A stretch of DNA of 6,239 nt from assembly GCA_026987055.1 (NCBI GenBank), contig JALSNL010000447.1:1-6239 (forward strand), in the 5' to 3' direction. The position numbers and the translations under genes were made by a program. Source of the stretch: Melioribacteraceae bacterium (lineage in GTDB: Bacteria > Bacteroidota > Ignavibacteria > Ignavibacteriales > Melioribacteraceae). Below are positions 1 through 6,215 of the stretch, piece by piece. A model generated the notes under the pieces. The model made no database searches, had not been told where the DNA came from, and saw only the letters and a list, made by a program, of their open reading frames with translations. Positions within the stretch are counted from its first letter, which is position 1; each line of letters starts with the position of its first letter.

Positions 1-261
1 AAGTTCTTGCATTGCCAAACCGTAAGCAACATTATTCATATTTGCGCAACCGTATTTTTGCGGAAGCGTAATTCCGAAAACACCAAGCTCACCAAGTTGT
101 TTAACCAATTCCAGTGGAAACGTTCCCTTTAAGTAATGTTCCTCAATTATCGGGAGCACTTTATCATCAACAAATTCGCGAACGGACTGTTGTACAAGAA
201 TTTCTTCTTCGGTTAGTAAACTTTTAAGATTATAATAATCAACGCCATTAAACTTTTGCAT
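1..261 (-). CDS. Acyl-CoA dehydrogenase, glutaryl-CoA dehydrogenase-like (5' part only)
   Basis: The reading frame opens with ATG at 261 and stays open to the window edge, giving the first 87 residues of a protein that would normally be near 390-400. What is seen is the N-terminal helical domain of the acyl-CoA dehydrogenase family: a start like MQKFNGVDYYNLKSLLTEEE, then VREFVDDKVLPIIEEH, a GELGVFGITLPQKYGC turn and NNVAYGLAMQEL. The YGCA..NNVAYGL run resembles the glutaryl-CoA dehydrogenase subgroup rather than short-chain acyl-CoA dehydrogenases. The family oxidises acyl-CoA thioesters with FAD and passes electrons to ETF. The catalytic base and FAD-binding parts lie outside the window, so the substrate cannot be assigned. 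The start is 8 nt after the recX stop and has no visible Shine-Dalgarno sequence, so it may be translated by coupling to recX. Its metabolic role has no obvious link to the recA genes. Confidence 0.88.
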   Translation of the reverse strand, partial: MQKFNGVDYYNLKSLLTEEEILVQQSVREFVDDKVLPIIEEHYLKGTFPLELVKQLGELGVFGITLPQKYGCANMNNVAYGLAMQEL

Positions 262-269
262 ATAAAAAC

Positions 270-890
270 TTAATCTAATTTAAGATTGTTTATAGCTTCC
301 TTCACTATTTCCGTGGTAAATCCTTTATTGGAAAGAAAGCTAAATAATTTTTGTTTAATTTGTAAATTTGTTTGGTCTTTGCGCTGCAAAACTTTCAATT
401 TTTTCTCACTTAAAAACTTTGCAGCTTCTTTCATTCTGGGATCATCAAGAAATTTTGCCGAAACTTCTTCAATAATTTCTCTCCTAACACCTTTTTTGCT
501 TAGTTCTAATTTTATAAGCCTAATTCCCTTCTTCTTTTTAAGCTTAGCATTGATATATTGTTTTGCAAATTCACGGTCATCAAGATAATTTAGTCTCTGC
601 AAATCACTTAAAACAAAATTTATTAAGTGCTTGTTATAACTCTTTTTAAGCAACTTTAGCTTAAGTTCATATTTACTGTGGTTTCTACCGGATAAGTAAA
701 CAAATGAACTTTGCTTTATTTTGTAAATTTCTACTTTATCGTTTAATTTGTTTATTTCTTCTTCAGTTAAAACATCATCAACAAATAACGTATTTTTAAG
801 AAATAGCTCATAAGGAATAACCAAAGATTCTTCATTATCAAAATAAACAGTTACTTTGCTTCTTTTTTTTACTACTTTGGTTACAATCAT
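270..890 (-). CDS. recX: Regulatory protein RecX
   Basis: This 206-residue protein matches the RecX family, which binds inside the RecA filament groove and limits filament growth and RecA activities in the cytoplasm. It has an N-terminal segment of about 60 residues with VTVYFDNEESLVIPYELF and VDDVLTEEEI, as in RecX proteins of Gram-positive type. Helical repeats follow, with the signature NYLDDREFAKQYI at about 101-113 and the KKGIRLIKLELSKKGV stretch at about 120-135. A last three-helix unit ends near residue 203 (NKGFTTEIVKEAINNL at about 188-203). The protein is very lysine-rich. The ATG at 890 lies 6 nt after the recA stop and has no Shine-Dalgarno sequence, so expression probably depends on recA translation. 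A run of eight A residues (minus strand) falls in codons 7-10. The position directly after recA supports the call strongly. Confidence 0.93.
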   Translation of the reverse strand: MIVTKVVKKRSKVTVYFDNEESLVIPYELFLKNTLFVDDVLTEEEINKLNDKVEIYKIKQSSFVYLSGRNHSKYELKLKLLKKSYNKHLINFVLSDLQRLNYLDDREFAKQYINAKLKKKKGIRLIKLELSKKGVRREIIEEVSAKFLDDPRMKEAAKFLSEKKLKVLQRKDQTNLQIKQKLFSFLSNKGFTTEIVKEAINNLKLD

Positions 891-896
891 TTTTTA

Positions 897-1952
897 TTAT
901 TTCTTCTTAGCTGCTTCCTTTTTTACCGGTTCATTTTTATCTTCTACATTTTCTTTAATCATTCCCAGTGCAATTTTAACATCTCTTTCCAATCTATCCA
1001 TCATCTCTTTGTTTTCTTTTAATTGTCTTCTAAATTGCTCCCTTCCTTGGAATCTATCTTCACCATAAGTAAACCATGCTCCGCCTTTTTTAATTATTCC
1101 TTTATCAACACCAATATCAATTAGTTCTCCGGATTTACTTATACCTTGGTTGTAAATTATATCGAACTCTACAATTTTAAATGGAGGTGCTACTTTACTT
1201 TTTACAACTTTAACCTTTGTTCTATTTCCAACAATATCCTGTCCGTCTTTAATAGCCGCAATTCTTCTAATATCCATTCTTAACGAAGCATAAAACTTTA
1301 ATGCATTACCACCGGTTGTTGTTTCCGGACTGCCAAACATAACGCCAATTTTACTTCTTAATTGGTTAGTAAAAATAACACTGGTTTTTGACCGGCTAAC
1401 GGCACCAGTAATTTTTCTTAATGCTTGAGACATTAGTCTGGCTTGCACACCCATTTGCGCATCACCCATTTCTCCTTCAATTTCCGAACGAGGGACTAAT
1501 GCTGCAACAGAATCTACAATAATAACATCCAATGCATTGCTGCGTACAAGCGTATCAACAATTTCTAGTGCTTGTTCACCGTAATCGGGTTGTGATAGTA
1601 AAAGATTTTGCACATCAACACCAAGACGTTTTGCATAATTTGCATCCAGAGCATGCTCTGCATCAATAAAAGCGGCAATTCCACCATTCTTTTGTGCTTC
1701 GGCAATTACGTGCAGACATATTGTTGTTTTACCCGAAGATTCAGGTCCGTAAATTTCAATTATTCTACCTCTTGGAACACCGCCAATTCCCAAAGCATAA
1801 TCAAGTGAAACCGAACCGGTAGAAATTGAATCAATCTCATTTATTATTCCGTCACCGAGTTTCATTATGGCACCTTTACCATAAGTTTTTTCGATGCTAT
1901 ACATTGTATCTTCTAATATTTTTATTCGCGGATCTGCTTTTTCAGCTGCCAT
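897..1952 (-). CDS. recA: Recombinase RecA
   Basis: RecA forms ATP-dependent filaments on single-stranded DNA, carries out homologous strand exchange and stimulates LexA-type self-cleavage. The 351 residues have the full family pattern. The Walker A GPESSGKT is at 69-76, the catalytic glutamate is in FIDAEH (E99), and the Walker B LDVIIVDS is at 141-148. Loop L1 is around [12 protein letters not shown] (157-168). Loop L2 around [20 protein letters not shown] (196-215) includes the sensing glutamine Q197. The length is normal and there is no intein or frameshift. The extreme C-terminus (about 338-351) is mixed to basic, ending KKEAAKKK, unlike the strongly acidic tail of E. coli RecA. The ATG at 1952 is preceded by a strong GGAGG, the best ribosome site in the left two-thirds of the window. 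Only 12 nt separate it from thpR, and no SOS box is visible in that gap. Confidence 0.99.
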   Translation of the reverse strand: MAAEKADPRIKILEDTMYSIEKTYGKGAIMKLGDGIINEIDSISTGSVSLDYALGIGGVPRGRIIEIYGPESSGKTTICLHVIAEAQKNGGIAAFIDAEHALDANYAKRLGVDVQNLLLSQPDYGEQALEIVDTLVRSNALDVIIVDSVAALVPRSEIEGEMGDAQMGVQARLMSQALRKITGAVSRSKTSVIFTNQLRSKIGVMFGSPETTTGGNALKFYASLRMDIRRIAAIKDGQDIVGNRTKVKVVKSKVAPPFKIVEFDIIYNQGISKSGELIDIGVDKGIIKKGGAWFTYGEDRFQGREQFRRQLKENKEMMDRLERDVKIALGMIKENVEDKNEPVKKEAAKKK

Positions 1953-1956
1953 TTTT

Positions 1957-1961
1957 CCTCC
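1957..1961 (-). promoter_or_regulatory. Ribosome binding site of recA
   Basis: On the minus strand GGAGG lies 4 nt before the recA ATG, within GATGGAGGAAAA. It is a near-perfect Shine-Dalgarno core and fixes the start at 1952. It stands out because recX, pgsA, pgpA, thpR and the acyl-CoA dehydrogenase show no such site. This suggests recA is translated independently and at a higher level than its operon neighbours. Confidence 0.75.
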
Positions 1962-1964
1962 ATC

Positions 1965-2513
1965 TTATATTAAATTAAAACTTTTTATTACCGAATATTC
2001 AGAACCGCTTGGTTTCAAAATACTTTTCAGTAATAATATTTTTTCTATATTAAATTCTATTTTAGGTAAGGAGTATTCCTTAAAACTATTTACTTTGAGA
2101 AAGTCCTCGTTCCCTTTGATTCTTAATAAAGTTATGTGCGGTGTAAATTTTCTTTTCTCTCTTTGGTATCCCAATAATTCAATTGTATCTTCTACTTTGT
2201 TATGTAATTCAAACAATGATTTATTTTTATTTAATCCGATCCATAAAATTTTGGGGATATTATTTTTATTAAAAATTCCAAATTGCGAAAAACCGGTTGT
2301 AAATTTATCAAAAACAATTTTATCAAGTTGACTTATAATTAACTCGGTCATATTTTCACCGACATCACCAAGAAATTTTAATGTAACATGTAATTTACTT
2401 TTAGGTTCCCATTTTACATTATTCGGGATACCATAAACTTCATCCCGTATTAAAAGAATTTGGTCTATTGCTTCATTAGGAATTTCCAAAGCAATGAACA
2501 GTCTATTTGTCAT
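1965..2513 (-). CDS. thpR: RNA 2',3'-cyclic phosphodiesterase (2H family, LigT type)
   Basis: This is a cytoplasmic 2H phosphoesterase. The ThpR/LigT group hydrolyses 2',3'-cyclic phosphate RNA ends and was first seen as a 2'-5' RNA ligase in vitro. From ATG at 2513 the protein has 182 residues, typical for the family. It starts MTNRLFIALEIP and carries the two catalytic HxTx motifs, HVTL at 42-45 and HITL at 126-129. Between them is a PKILWIGL segment (87-94) that is characteristic of the family. I chose the ATG because family members begin just before RLFIAL; an in-frame TTG at 2525 would add only four residues. The start lies inside the end of cinA (11 nt overlap) without a clear ribosome site, which suggests translational coupling. 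Its stop is 12 nt before recA. A cinA-ligT-recA order is known from Deinococcus, so the neighbourhood is meaningful although the biochemical link is unknown. Confidence 0.92.
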   Translation of the reverse strand: MTNRLFIALEIPNEAIDQILLIRDEVYGIPNNVKWEPKSKLHVTLKFLGDVGENMTELIISQLDKIVFDKFTTGFSQFGIFNKNNIPKILWIGLNKNKSLFELHNKVEDTIELLGYQREKRKFTPHITLLRIKGNEDFLKVNSFKEYSLPKIEFNIEKILLLKSILKPSGSEYSVIKSFNLI

Positions 2514-3756
2514 ACGAAATACCAAGTAAATTTCTTCTTAACATTTCCAACGCAGCTTGCGATGTTCTATCTTTATTAACTAACCTTTCATTTCCAAATC
2601 GAAATTCTTTTGCCGTACAAACTTTATCGTCACACAAACCTATATAAACAAGTCCGACCGGTTTATTTTCCGTTGCTCCGGTTGGTCCCATAATTCCGGT
2701 TACAGCCAGACCAATATCCGTACCGCTAACCGCCTTAACACCTTCAGCCATTTGTCTTGCTACTTCCAAACTAACGGCACCGTGTTGCTCTAATGAATCT
2801 TCATCAATTCCCAGTAATTCTACTTTTGCACCATTACTATACGTTATAAGACCACGTTGGAAATAAGCACTGCTGCCGCTTACATTGGTAATTCTACTGC
2901 TAATCAATCCGCCGGTGCAAGATTCTGCTACGGCAATTGAAAGTCCGCGGTCTTTTAATAATTTACCTATAACTTCTTCTAAAGTTTGTTCGTTTTTTCC
3001 ATAAATATATCTGCCGATTTTAGCTCTTATTTTTTGTTCTACTTCAAATATTTTTTCTTCCGCTTTAGCTTCATTTTCTTCGGTAGCGGTAATTCTTATT
3101 CTAACACCGAATACACTTGGTAAAAAAGCCAGTTTCCCCTTTTCAATAATTCCGTCAATACTTTTAATATCATCATAAAGAAAGGATTCCGGCACGCCGG
3201 TTGTTAATAGTGTTAATTGTTTTGTAACAAACTCCGGAGGAAATTTTTCCAAAAGTTTAGGAACCACTGTATCTTCCATCATAGCTTTCATTTCTCTGGG
3301 AACACCGGGTAAAGCAATAAAAACTTTACCGTCTTTTTCAATCCAAACTCCCGGTGCAGTTCCTTTGGTATTTTCAATGGGTTTGGAAATTTTTGGTACC
3401 AAAGCCTGTTTTTTATTTGTATCGGTTAATTCCTTATTACGTTTTTCTAAAATATTCTTGATCTTATTTAGAACCTCTTCATTTTCAATTAGTTCGGTAT
3501 CAAAAAACTTAACAATACATTTAAGCGTTACATCATCGTGAGTTGGACCCAAACCACCGGTAGTAATAACTACATCATTTTGCGAAAAAGTTCTTTCAAA
3601 TTCATTAAGTATTGCATCTTCATCATCACTAATAACGGACGTACTATTAACGGAAAGACTATTACTGACAAACAATTGCCCGATAAAAGAAGCATTTGTG
3701 TTGGTAATTTGTCCAATAAGAATTTCGTCGCCAATTGTAATAATATGAGTTTTCAT
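2503..3756 (-). CDS. cinA: CinA: MoCF-domain / NMN amidohydrolase (PncC) two-domain protein
   Basis: Full-length CinA of 417 residues. The N-terminal molybdopterin-binding-like (MoCF, COG1058) domain covers about 3-170, with IGDEILIGQITNTN at the start, TTGGLGPTHDD at 65-75 and LPGVPREMKAMM at 149-160. A linker domain follows to about 255. The C-terminal PncC domain (about 257-415) has AESCTGG at 277-283 with the likely nucleophile S279, then GLITYSNGAK and AVTGIMGPTG at 351-360. In the family the C-terminal domain deamidates nicotinamide mononucleotide to nicotinate mononucleotide (pyridine nucleotide recycling), and ADP-ribose pyrophosphatase activity is reported for the N-terminal part of some members. 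The name comes from competence-induced expression in Streptococcus. The ATG at 3756 is 12 nt after pgpA with only a weak GAG-like site. A fused form with both domains intact is the common arrangement outside E. coli. Confidence 0.95.
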   Translation of the reverse strand: MKTHIITIGDEILIGQITNTNASFIGQLFVSNSLSVNSTSVISDDEDAILNEFERTFSQNDVVITTGGLGPTHDDVTLKCIVKFFDTELIENEEVLNKIKNILEKRNKELTDTNKKQALVPKISKPIENTKGTAPGVWIEKDGKVFIALPGVPREMKAMMEDTVVPKLLEKFPPEFVTKQLTLLTTGVPESFLYDDIKSIDGIIEKGKLAFLPSVFGVRIRITATEENEAKAEEKIFEVEQKIRAKIGRYIYGKNEQTLEEVIGKLLKDRGLSIAVAESCTGGLISSRITNVSGSSAYFQRGLITYSNGAKVELLGIDEDSLEQHGAVSLEVARQMAEGVKAVSGTDIGLAVTGIMGPTGATENKPVGLVYIGLCDDKVCTAKEFRFGNERLVNKDRTSQAALEMLRRNLLGISYDK

Positions 3757-3768
3757 TTCAATCTCGTT

Positions 3769-4233
3769 TTATGAAAAATTAAAAAGAGTTATAAATATAT
3801 GTATAATTATTAAAGAATACACGCCCGAAACAATATCATCCACAATGATACCTATACCACCATTTAGCTCTTCTGCTCTTTTTGCGGGAAACGGTTTGGT
3901 AATATCCAAAACTCGCCATAAAATAAATCCCAATAAAAGTATTACCCAATTTTTAGGAACAAACAAAAAAGTAATCCATGTTCCTATAAATTCATCCAGC
4001 ACAAATATTCCGGGATCTTTACCATAAAGTTTTTCAAAATAATTTCCAATTGGAACACCAATTAGAATAGATAATAATATTGCAGGAATAATCACGTAAA
4101 TATTTTCAAACCCGGGTACTAAAAAGATTACCAATGCCACTATGCTCCCGAACGTTCCCGGAGCAAAAGGAAAATACCCTGAGTAAAACCCTGTGCCAAT
4201 AAATATTTTAATCTCTTTCAAATAAACCAACAA
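3769..4233 (-). CDS. pgpA: Phosphatidylglycerophosphatase A
   Basis: PgpA removes the phosphate from phosphatidylglycerophosphate to give phosphatidylglycerol at the inner membrane, directly after PgsA in the pathway. The 154 residues show all family signatures: GTGFYSGYFPFAPGTFGS at 13-30, VLDEFIG at 78-84 (D80, E81, probable metal ligands), WRVLDITKPFP at 106-116 and GGIGIIVDDIVSG at 125-137 (D132, D133). Hydrophobic segments lie at about 31-45, 46-63, 86-106 and 135-152, consistent with a small integral membrane enzyme. The start is unusual: the frame has an upstream stop six codons before the first homologous residues, and no ATG or GTG is available. Candidate starts are TTG at 4233, TTG at 4230 or TTG at 4221. 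The gene begins 26 nt inside the end of pgsA, so it is probably translated by ribosomes finishing pgsA. The exact start is uncertain; the function is well supported. Confidence 0.92.
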   Translation of the reverse strand: MLVYLKEIKIFIGTGFYSGYFPFAPGTFGSIVALVIFLVPGFENIYVIIPAILLSILIGVPIGNYFEKLYGKDPGIFVLDEFIGTWITFLFVPKNWVILLLGFILWRVLDITKPFPAKRAEELNGGIGIIVDDIVSGVYSLIIIHIFITLFNFS

Positions 4234-4813
4234 ATAAACTTTTTATAAGGAATCTATTTTGATAAATATATAATATTCCGGTAATAACCGTAAACAATGT
4301 TACGGCAAGCATTGTATAATATATCAAATAATTATTTGTAAGAATTTCTATTGTTCCGGCGAAAGCTTCTTTAAGATAATCATTTTCTTTGAGAGTATAA
4401 ACGATAATGAGATAGAACAGAAAAATCATTTGAGAAAATGTTTTTACCTTAGCTGATTTACTTGTAACAAAAGATTTATTTTTCCATTCGGCAAATAGCC
4501 GTAGCCCTGTAATTAAAACATCTCTTATAACAACGGCAATAACCATCCATAGTTCCAGAACCCCGAGATAAACAAATGCAAATAATGCTCCGGATGTTAA
4601 AACTTTATCTGCCAGCGGATCCATAAACTTTCCCCACGTAGTTATATAATTAAACTTACGTGCAAGCCAGCCATCGTACCAATCGGTAATAGCCGCAATA
4701 AAAAATACTACTAATGAAATTTGCATATACATCGGATCACCCGATAAAAACAGATATACAAAAACCGGAGTAAGTATAATTCTAAGTACAGTTAATTGAT
4801 TAGGTAAAACCAT
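4208..4813 (-). CDS. pgsA: CDP-diacylglycerol-glycerol-3-phosphate 3-phosphatidyltransferase
   Basis: PgsA transfers a phosphatidyl group from CDP-diacylglycerol to glycerol-3-phosphate, the committed step of phosphatidylglycerol synthesis, in the inner membrane. The 201 residues are normal length for the family. The CDP-alcohol phosphatidyltransferase signature D-x2-D-G-x2-A-R-x8-G-x3-D-x3-D is complete: D44, D47, G48, A51, R52, G61, D65 and D69. The surrounding TDWYDGWLARKFN and WGKFMDPLADK are of PgsA type rather than phosphatidylserine synthase or cardiolipin synthase type. The start PNQLTVLRIILTPVF is also typical. About five or six membrane segments can be seen, including 9-23, 32-45, 74-97, 127-141 and 165-185. 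The ATG at 4813 lies 3 nt after the DUF971 stop and has no Shine-Dalgarno sequence. It overlaps pgpA, the next enzyme in the same pathway, which supports both calls. Confidence 0.95.
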   Translation of the reverse strand: MVLPNQLTVLRIILTPVFVYLFLSGDPMYMQISLVVFFIAAITDWYDGWLARKFNYITTWGKFMDPLADKVLTSGALFAFVYLGVLELWMVIAVVIRDVLITGLRLFAEWKNKSFVTSKSAKVKTFSQMIFLFYLIIVYTLKENDYLKEAFAGTIEILTNNYLIYYTMLAVTLFTVITGILYIYQNRFLIKSLFVGLFERD

Positions 4814-4816
4814 AAC

Positions 4817-5122
4817 TTAGGACTTTGAATATTTATCAAATAATTGTAGCAAATACTTGTAATCATACAATCCGGTATCATGTCCGTCTTCCCATTTTAT
4901 ACCTAAAGCATAATTACCAATGATTTCTATTTTTGTAATTTTAAGTTGTTCAAGTGTGTATAACGGAATATATGAGCTGCTCCATTCATCTTTTTCGGCT
5001 ATACAAACGGCACAAGGACAATTAAGACGTAAATTACTAAGCTTAATACTTCTTGTAATTCCATCATCCCAAGTAATATCAAGGAATTCGTTATCTCTGA
5101 TTTTTATTTTTGTTGGCGACAT
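4817..5122 (-). CDS. DUF971 / GBBH-like N-terminal domain protein, probable zinc binder
   Basis: This 101-residue protein consists of a single DUF971 domain (the gamma-butyrobetaine hydroxylase-like N-terminal domain). Typical parts are LDITWDDG at 14-21, LRLNCPCAVC at 31-40 and ALGIKWEDGHDTGLYDYKYL at 72-91. C35, C37, C40 and H81 match in order and spacing the zinc ligands known in human gamma-butyrobetaine hydroxylase (three Cys and one His). I infer that a zinc site is retained although the oxygenase domain is absent. The domain is also fused to Mrp/NBP35-type Fe-S carrier proteins such as plant HCF101, so a metal-cofactor or scaffold role is possible; the actual function of stand-alone bacterial members is unknown. 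The ATG at 5122 shares one base with the purC stop (TAATG). A GAAGAAGG ribosome site lies 7 nt upstream within purC at 5130-5137. Confidence 0.88.
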   Translation of the reverse strand: MSPTKIKIRDNEFLDITWDDGITRSIKLSNLRLNCPCAVCIAEKDEWSSSYIPLYTLEQLKITKIEIIGNYALGIKWEDGHDTGLYDYKYLLQLFDKYSKS

Positions 5123-6018
5123 TAGCTAACCTTCTTCCCTGATAATAAAAACAATGCTTCTTCATATTTTTTTGTCGTATTATAAATTACATCTTCGGGC
5201 AAATTTGGTGCCGGAGGTTTATAATTAAAATTGATTGAAGATAAATAATCGCGAACATATTGCTTATCAAAACTGGGTTGACTTTTTCCCTTTTCATATA
5301 AATCCTTCACCCAAAATCTTGAAGAATCCGGCGTAAGCAATTCATCTATTAAAATTACTTCACCATTGTAAATACCGAATTCCATTTTTGTATCAGCAAG
5401 TATTATTCCTTTGCTGTAAGCATAGTTGTAAGCTTTTTCGTAAATCTCTAACGATACTTTTTCTATTTTATTATAAATATCTGCTCCCACAATATTTTTT
5501 GCTTGCTCCGGCGTAATATTTTCGTCGTGCTCCCCAATTTCTGCTTTTGTGGAAGGCGTAAAAATAGGTTCCGGTAATTTTTCCGATTCGACCAATCCTT
5601 CCGGTAATTTTATTCCGCAAACTGTTCCGTTTTTTTTATATTCTTTTAATCCTGATCCTGTAATATAACCGCGAACAATACATTCAAGCGGAATTAACTC
5701 AGCTTTTTTTACAAGCATTGTTCTACCTTCCAAAATATCTTTATATGTTTTACATACTTCAGGAAATTCTTCCACTTTGGTGGTTATAAGATGATTAGGA
5801 ATAATATCTTTTGTAAAATTAAACCAAAATTCGGAAATACTTGTTAAAATTTTTCCTTTTAACGGAATACCTTCTTGTAAAATTACATCAAAAGCGGAAA
5901 GTCTATCGGTAGAAACGATTAAATAGTTTTCCTCTATTTCGTAAATATCTCTTACCTTGCCTCTTTTGGCAAGTTTAAGTTCTTTCAACTCCGTTGTCTT
6001 TATAACTTGATTGTTCAA
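5122..6018 (-). CDS. purC: Phosphoribosylaminoimidazole-succinocarboxamide synthase (SAICAR synthase)
   Basis: PurC joins aspartate to CAIR using ATP to give SAICAR in de novo purine synthesis, in the cytoplasm. At 298 residues it is the longer form of the family, similar in size to yeast Ade1, rather than the roughly 240-residue E. coli form. Visible signatures are GKVRDIYE at 20-27, STDRLSAFD at 36-44, the first SAICAR synthetase pattern [15 protein letters not shown] at 108-122, [16 protein letters not shown] at 154-169 and the second pattern LADTKMEFG at 207-215. The start is TTG at 6018, preceded by AGGAG with a 6 nt spacer; no ATG lies nearby in frame before the conserved region, so TTG is well supported. 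It is the first gene of the tight minus-strand run and probably sits next to the operon promoter. A run of eight A residues (minus strand) occurs at 5630-5637. Confidence 0.97.
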   Translation of the reverse strand: MNNQVIKTTELKELKLAKRGKVRDIYEIEENYLIVSTDRLSAFDVILQEGIPLKGKILTSISEFWFNFTKDIIPNHLITTKVEEFPEVCKTYKDILEGRTMLVKKAELIPLECIVRGYITGSGLKEYKKNGTVCGIKLPEGLVESEKLPEPIFTPSTKAEIGEHDENITPEQAKNIVGADIYNKIEKVSLEIYEKAYNYAYSKGIILADTKMEFGIYNGEVILIDELLTPDSSRFWVKDLYEKGKSQPSFDKQYVRDYLSSINFNYKPPAPNLPEDVIYNTTKKYEEALFLLSGKKVS

Positions 6019-6024
6019 CTATTT

Positions 6025-6029
6025 CTCCT
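6025..6029 (-). promoter_or_regulatory. Ribosome binding site of purC, deciding the TTG start
   Basis: On the minus strand AGGAG lies 6 nt before TTG at 6018, an ideal spacing. The conserved GKVRD motif lies 20 codons downstream, as expected for PurC, so this site together with the motif position settles the non-ATG start. Confidence 0.7.
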
Positions 6030-6043
6030 AAATATTTAGCTTT

Positions 6044-6075
6044 AAAAGATAGTTATAGTTAAGTCCTTATTCAAC
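6044..6075 (-). promoter_or_regulatory. Candidate promoter for the purC-led operon
   Basis: Read on the minus strand, GTTG (6072-6075) is followed after 20 nt by TATCTTTT (6044-6051). This is one mismatch per element away from the Bacteroidota-type consensus TTTG-N19-21-TAnnTTTG. The predicted start of transcription would leave a leader of about 20 nt holding the AGGAG site. An overlapping alternative is a sigma-70-like minus-10 TATAAC at 6052-6057, but it has no good minus-35 partner. A third option is TTGACG at 6136-6141, 17 nt from a poor AATACA. Short motifs in AT-rich DNA arise by chance, so this is tentative. Confidence 0.3.
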
Positions 6076-6083
6076 AATAAGAA
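6064..6083. repeat. Short inverted repeat upstream of purC
   Basis: CTTATT (6066-6071) and AATAAG (6076-6081) form a perfect 6-bp inverted repeat around a 4-nt centre; in minus-strand RNA a G-U pair and a T-A pair extend it to 8 bp. It lies 46 nt before the purC start and covers the upstream element of the candidate promoter, so an operator is conceivable. There is no direct evidence of a bound regulator, and such AT-rich palindromes occur by chance. Confidence 0.35.
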
Positions 6084-6158
6084 TTAATTTGTAAAGAAAT
6101 TTTGTAAGCCGGTTGTATTTGTTAATTGTGGGTTCTCGTCAAAAAAAGTCGGACAGAT

Positions 6159-6181
6159 ATTAAAGTTTCTTTTTCTTTAAT
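6159..6181. repeat. AT-rich inverted repeat next to the palindrome cluster
   Basis: ATTAAAG (6159-6165) and CTTTAAT (6175-6181) are perfect 7-bp inverted arms around a 9-nt pyrimidine-rich centre (plus strand). It has no GC-rich stem followed by a T-run, so it does not read as a normal intrinsic terminator on either strand. It directly abuts the GC-richer palindrome that starts at 6182. Confidence 0.35.
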
Positions 6182-6203
6182 TGTAGGAACGGGAGTTCCG
6201 ACA
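6182..6203. repeat. Palindromic hairpin element, copy 1
   Basis: TGTAGGAAC (6182-6190) pairs with GTTCCGACA (6195-6203) around the tetraloop GGGA, giving a 9-bp stem with a single A-G mismatch. It is much richer in GC than the flanking intergenic DNA. With the second palindrome at 6216-6239 it looks like part of a dispersed extragenic palindrome family (REP-like). It also contains GAAC-N4-GTTC, which resembles a Bacillus-type LexA site. Confidence 0.55.
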
Positions 6204-6215
6204 CTACAACAACAA

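Noticed and set aside
286..588. Plus-strand open frame of 100 codons opposite recX
   Set aside because: It is antisense to a clear recX, rich in Ser/Phe/Leu as expected from the complement of Lys/Glu-rich coding DNA, and has no recognisable domain.
1894..2331. Plus-strand open frame of 145 codons opposite thpR and the start of recA
   Set aside because: It lies wholly antisense to thpR with its HxTx motifs and to the recA start; low-complexity hydrophobic translation without family features.
2514..2525. TTG at 2525 as the start of thpR
   Set aside because: It adds only MVFR before an ATG that sits exactly where family members begin; the ATG is preferred, although an AAGAAG upstream of the TTG leaves some doubt.
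4920..5129. Plus-strand open frame opposite the DUF971 gene
   Set aside because: A shadow of the DUF971 coding sequence; no ribosome site or family signature.
6019..6180. Purine riboswitch or other structured leader before purC
   Set aside because: I could not find a purine or PRPP/guanidine riboswitch core or a long GC-rich fold; only short AT-rich inverted repeats are present.
6159..6181. Intrinsic terminator of a gene beyond the right edge
   Set aside because: The arms are AT-only apart from one G-C pair and no T-run follows the stem on the strand that would be needed, so a terminator call is not supported.
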